A program made the translations under genes and the position numbers. DNA of 18,034 nucleotides, taken from contig JAHLWV010000019.1 in NCBI GenBank assembly GCA_019057735.1, positions 1-18,034 of the forward strand, in the 5' to 3' direction. The stretch comes from Promethearchaeota archaeon (GTDB lineage Archaea > Asgardarchaeota > Lokiarchaeia > Sigynarchaeales > SOKP01). Every line of letters starts with the position of its first letter. Position 1 is the stretch's first letter. The notes under the pieces are model-generated. The model was not told the DNA's origin. It searched no databases and worked only from the letters and a program-made list of their open reading frames with translations. Of this stretch, positions 14,600 through 18,034 are shown piece after piece.

Positions 14600-15469
14600 A
14601 ACGAAAATAATGAAAAAGAACACGAAAATCAATACGAAGCCGAAACGAATGAAGAAGCACCCTTAGATGAGTCCAATTCCGAAGAAATTCCTCAAGAAGA
14701 AAGGAATTTAGAGGATATTGAGATCGAAATAGAGACCAAAGAAACCATAGAAGATTATCTTAAACAAGATTTTGAGGAAGAAGATATCCAAGAATCTATA
14801 GCAGATGAAACAAGTAGTGAGGAGGAAGATTTATCGCGAATCGAGCCCTCAGAAGAAAGCTTAAGCGATCAAGAGACTGAAATTATAGGATACGATACTG
14901 TTGAATCCCATATACCTCAAGAACTCACGAAGGAAGAATTAGAATTACAATTAAAAGTTCTACGGAGAAATCTAATCGAGGGTGCTCTTTACGCGGCTGG
15001 TAGACCTTTAGATGTAGAAGAATTATCAACTAAATTAGAAATCCCAAAAAAAGAAGTAGAAGAACTTGTAAATGTTGTTGCTTTTGACTATTTAGACCGT
15101 GAAGGCGCTTTAATTGTTGCCCAAATTGGAGAAAAATATCAAATGCAACTAAGGCCCGAACTTACCGAGACAGTCGCCAAATTCGCTAAAGGTGGCGCTA
15201 TTGCTGAGCGCTACTTAAGAACGCTTACCGTAATTGCTTTGAAACAACCGATTTTAAAGTCAACTGTTATTAAATTAAGAGGAAGTGGTGCTTATGAACA
15301 CGTGAAATACCTTTTGGACAACGATCTAATAACAGCGGTAAAAAAAGGAAGGTCAGCAGAATTAACAACAACTGATAAGTATGCGGACATGTTTGGCTTG
15401 CCTAAAAACAAAGAAGAGCTCAAGAGAATGATGATTTCGCAATTAGGGGTTGGAGAAGATATAAATTAG
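14597..15469 (+). CDS. scpB: ScpB with long acidic N-terminal tail
   Basis: Read from CTG 14597 the protein has 290 residues and opens MNENNEKEHE, if the start is read as Met. Residues 1-115 are strongly acidic (Glu- and Asp-rich) and probably disordered. The conserved core starts near 119: LIEGALYAAGRPLDVEELS is the classic ScpB opening, followed by a second winged helix with IAERYLRTLTVIALKQPI and KSTVIKLRGSGAYEHVKYL. ScpB dimers bind the middle of ScpA. A start at ATG 15143 (residue 183) would remove the whole first winged helix and cannot be right. The gene begins 29 bases after scpA and ends the operon. Confidence 0.9.
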   Translation: MNENNEKEHENQYEAETNEEAPLDESNSEEIPQEERNLEDIEIEIETKETIEDYLKQDFEEEDIQESIADETSSEEEDLSRIEPSEESLSDQETEIIGYDTVESHIPQELTKEELELQLKVLRRNLIEGALYAAGRPLDVEELSTKLEIPKKEVEELVNVVAFDYLDREGALIVAQIGEKYQMQLRPELTETVAKFAKGGAIAERYLRTLTVIALKQPILKSTVIKLRGSGAYEHVKYLLDNDLITAVKKGRSAELTTTDKYADMFGLPKNKEELKRMMISQLGVGEDIN

Positions 15470-15511
15470 CATTATATATTATTATTTATTAAAATTTAAT
15501 TTAAGTAATAG

Positions 15512-15583
15512 TGGACCTGACGGGAATTGAACCCGTGGCCTCTTGATTGCGAACCAAGCGATCTGCGACTAATCTACAGGCCC
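15512..15583 (-). tRNA. tRNA-Ala, anticodon CGC
   Basis: On the minus strand the acceptor arms GGGCCTG and CAGGTCC pair with a G3-U70 wobble, the identity mark of tRNA-Ala, and the discriminator is A. The anticodon stem CTTGG/TCAAG encloses TTCGCAA, giving anticodon CGC for codon GCG. The T arm is ACGGG-TTCAATT-CCCGT. There is no intron and no encoded CCA. Confidence 0.95.
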
Positions 15584-15677
15584 ATTTTAACAATAATAAT
15601 ACAATAAAAAAATAAGGGTAAACTAAAAATTTTTGTCATTTTAATTTGAGAAATATATTAATTAGATTTGAATGCAA

Positions 15678-18005
15678 TTAAAACTCCGTTCGACCAATAA
15701 TCTCGTCTTGTGCGGATTTAGATAATTCTGTAAACAATACGGAATAACCAGCGATCCGTACAACTAAGCCTTGATATTCCTTTGGATTTATTTGAGCATC
15801 ACATAGAGTTTCTTTTCCAACTACATTAAATTGGATGTGATAACCTCCATTTTCTTCAAAATAGGTTCTAATAAGTGGAAGGAACAATTCTATCTTTAGT
15901 GTGTTTGGATGAAAAGCTAATATTACTGAGTTTCCATTCGTTATTAACTCATTATCCAGCTTCATTATCGAATTAAGTATCGCAGTTGGACCATTTTTAT
16001 CCCTTCCATTGGTTGGACCAACCCCATTTGAGAGTGGTTCCCTTGACTTTCTTCCATCAGCGGAGGCTGCTGTAAAAACTCCAAATGCCATGTGAAAAGC
16101 TGTAGAATATATCCCTGGATGATACTTTCCACCTCTAAAATTCTCATATTTAAGAACCTCATTACAGAACAAACCTGCTATGTCTCGAGCTATAATGTCT
16201 ACATAATCGTCATCGTTTCCAAACTTAGGGACTTTATTAATAAAGATTTGTCTTATTTCTTCTCCCTTTTTACCATTATAAGTACCTCGGTAATTCTTTG
16301 ATAATATCTTGATTAACTCTTCTAATGAGTATAATTTTTCCTCGTAGACTAATTTTTTAATTACAGCAAGAGAATCGGCAACCGTAGATAAACCAATCAA
16401 TTGAATCGTAGTAAAATCATATTTAGCGCCTCCACTTGTGATATCACACCCCCGTTCAATGCAATCGTCTATAGTTGCGGATAAAAAAGGTTGCGGATTG
16501 AGCTCAGCAATAGCTTTTTCAAGGAAAGACATTGTTTCTACCAAATTTTTTGTAAAAAAGCTAAGTTGGTTCGAAAACTCGTCCAATAAATCTTGGTATG
16601 AAGAGAGCTTTTTTGTGTTTTCAATGCCATATGGCTTTCTTGTAAACATGTCTGTCCCATTGTTCAAGGTTAATTCTAAACACTTAACAATATTTAATTG
16701 AGTAGCGTTTGTACATCCAAATGACTTGTAAGTATGAGTTGGTTCTACACACCCTATTGGCGCGTATCCACGCGCATCCTCTAGAGTATAACCAAGGTTG
16801 TTAAGACCTGGAATCATAACAACATCGTTGAACAAAGCAATACTTGTTCCAGATTTAATAGCTTCTCCAGTTTTTACAAGTAAATCATCTGGAGATTTAT
16901 TATGAATACGAACGGAAAAGGTAGGTTGTACTGTTTTTAGCTTTTTATAAGAATCTAAGAATAGATACGACAATTGATTAGTAGCGTCGTTTCCATCCTC
17001 ATCAACACCTCCTATCGTCATATTTGCTGTGAGTGGCGGTCCTTCTGCAGCTATAATTCCTTTATGGAGGACATAATTCCATAGAGTTGTAAGCTTCAAG
17101 TAAAAACATTCAATTAAGAATTGTACTTCTTCATCAGTTATAGTCCCCTTTTTTATATCCTCAAAATAAAAAGGATAAAGAACTTGATCTATGCGTCCTA
17201 TACTAATAGCAAAGCCTCCATCTTCGAGACCAGCAATAACGTGAGTGAAATACAATAATTGAAAGGCTTCTTTAAATGAGGATGGTGGGTTACCAGAGAT
17301 ATTAGAACAAATTTCAGCAATTTCATAAAGTTCTTTTTTTCTATTACTATTGCCTTCTTTTTCTGCTAATTCAGTTGCCAATATTGAGAATCTTTGAATA
17401 AACTCTTTAGAACCATCTAAAACAATAATAACTGACTCCAAAAAGTTCATTTTCTTTTGATCTTTTGAAAATTCTTTCATCTTCTCTCTTGCTTTTTGAA
17501 TTAAGCCGTTAAATCCCACTTTTAAGACGTTATGATGTCCCGGGAAGAAATGCCCCGTTCCGTTAGTTATGTTTGTATCCACGATATAGGGTAGATTTAG
17601 CATGAGATCGGTTAATTCGGGACTTAAATAAGAGTCAAATCTGGATTTGGTAGTCTCTTCTTCGTTTTTCCAATATGGTATAATTTCTTCGATTATGATT
17701 TGTTTATCGTCATCTGAAAGTAATAGCCGTTGAGTTTCTCGTTTGTTATAGAGGTTAATGTCTTGCTCAATTGTATCAATACGTACTTCAGGATATAAGG
17801 GTGTTCCAACAAATTTAGTACATCGATTCCCAACAACGAATTCATCTTCCCATATTTTTATTGTCATATTCGTCAATAAATGATACATAGCTTTTGCAAA
17901 CCTAATGTTTTGGGGTTCATTCTTTGTAGCTTTATACGACTCAGTGAAGAGTTTAGCTCTTTCTATACAGAGTTCATGTGGTTGGGAAACAACTTCTTTT
18001 TTCAT
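15678..18005 (-). CDS. Glycyl radical enzyme, eliminase type (PFL2/glycerol dehydratase-like)
   Basis: A 775-residue enzyme starting at ATG 18005 and of normal family length. The thiyl-radical site is Cys419 in YAPIGCVEP, with Glu421 as the general base seen in glycerol dehydratase, choline lyase and related eliminases. The glycyl radical loop is RIAGYSV with Gly753 near the C-terminus. Other family blocks are IAAEGPPLTANMTIGG and GRIDQVLYPFY. True pyruvate formate-lyase has a Cys-Cys pair at the active site, so this is not one. The substrate is unknown. It must be installed by a radical-SAM activase, which is not in the window. The enzyme is oxygen-sensitive, so the host is probably anaerobic. 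A T7 tract at 15606-15612 (minus strand) may terminate it before the tRNA gene. Confidence 0.9.
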   Translation of the reverse strand: MKKEVVSQPHELCIERAKLFTESYKATKNEPQNIRFAKAMYHLLTNMTIKIWEDEFVVGNRCTKFVGTPLYPEVRIDTIEQDINLYNKRETQRLLLSDDDKQIIIEEIIPYWKNEEETTKSRFDSYLSPELTDLMLNLPYIVDTNITNGTGHFFPGHHNVLKVGFNGLIQKAREKMKEFSKDQKKMNFLESVIIVLDGSKEFIQRFSILATELAEKEGNSNRKKELYEIAEICSNISGNPPSSFKEAFQLLYFTHVIAGLEDGGFAISIGRIDQVLYPFYFEDIKKGTITDEEVQFLIECFYLKLTTLWNYVLHKGIIAAEGPPLTANMTIGGVDEDGNDATNQLSYLFLDSYKKLKTVQPTFSVRIHNKSPDDLLVKTGEAIKSGTSIALFNDVVMIPGLNNLGYTLEDARGYAPIGCVEPTHTYKSFGCTNATQLNIVKCLELTLNNGTDMFTRKPYGIENTKKLSSYQDLLDEFSNQLSFFTKNLVETMSFLEKAIAELNPQPFLSATIDDCIERGCDITSGGAKYDFTTIQLIGLSTVADSLAVIKKLVYEEKLYSLEELIKILSKNYRGTYNGKKGEEIRQIFINKVPKFGNDDDYVDIIARDIAGLFCNEVLKYENFRGGKYHPGIYSTAFHMAFGVFTAASADGRKSREPLSNGVGPTNGRDKNGPTAILNSIMKLDNELITNGNSVILAFHPNTLKIELFLPLIRTYFEENGGYHIQFNVVGKETLCDAQINPKEYQGLVVRIAGYSVLFTELSKSAQDEIIGRTEF

Positions 18006-18034
18006 TCTTAAAATGCGATCCTTATAATCAGATG

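Noticed and set aside
15143..15145. ATG 15143 as the start of scpB
   Set aside because: It would delete the first winged helix with the classic EGALYAAGRPL motif.
15678..18005. True pyruvate formate-lyase
   Set aside because: The active site is GCVEP with a single cysteine and a Glu, not the adjacent Cys-Cys pair of pyruvate formate-lyase.

Overview
The window looks like a piece of an archaeal chromosome, most likely from an Asgard archaeon of the Lokiarchaeia type. The archaeal evidence is ribosomal protein eL15, a DUF2095 protein, an Orc1/Cdc6-family protein, two tRNAs without encoded CCA, T-rich terminators, TATA-type promoters and a candidate C/D box sRNA. The Asgard placement is inference: it rests on the strongly AT-rich sequence and on a longin-like domain joined to winged helices. 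No rRNA or signature protein in the window settles it. TTG start codons are common here (eL15, the longin-like gene, its small winged-helix neighbour, smc).

Layout, left to right. The minus strand starts with a RecB/Cas4-like PD-(D/E)XK nuclease cut by the window edge (1-707), missed by ordinary calls because it runs off the edge. Then come tRNA-Arg(TCT) and about 620 bases holding two diverged copies of a leader with a tiny reading frame, one closed by a hairpin and T-rich tract. Next are a DUF885-like zinc peptidase and eL15 (minus), a DUF2095 protein (plus), and a candidate C/D box sRNA in the convergent gap. A two-gene minus operon follows: a longin-like/winged-helix protein and a small winged-helix protein. 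A plus-strand two-gene operon encodes a HAD phosphatase and a nitrilase-family amidohydrolase.

The centre of interest is 7701-15469. An Orc1/Cdc6-like protein has lost the key residues of both Walker motifs. After a T11 terminator and a TATA promoter comes smc-scpA-scpB. The SMC is 1489 residues, and its exact middle has no recognisable SMC hinge. In its place is a gap-free 78-residue tandem repeat of predicted helices around an acidic linker. ScpA starts upstream of its first ATG and carries a SAP-like domain; ScpB carries an acidic N-terminal tail of about 115 residues. Neither scpA nor scpB has an ATG, GTG or TTG start in frame at its true beginning: both have a GGTGA Shine-Dalgarno followed six bases later by GTT or CTG, and an identically placed GAAAATAA. 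Together these suggest an unusual condensin with altered hinge, DNA contact and translation control.

The right end holds tRNA-Ala(CGC) and a glycyl radical enzyme of the eliminase type (GCVEP thiyl motif), both minus; its radical-SAM activase is not in the window.
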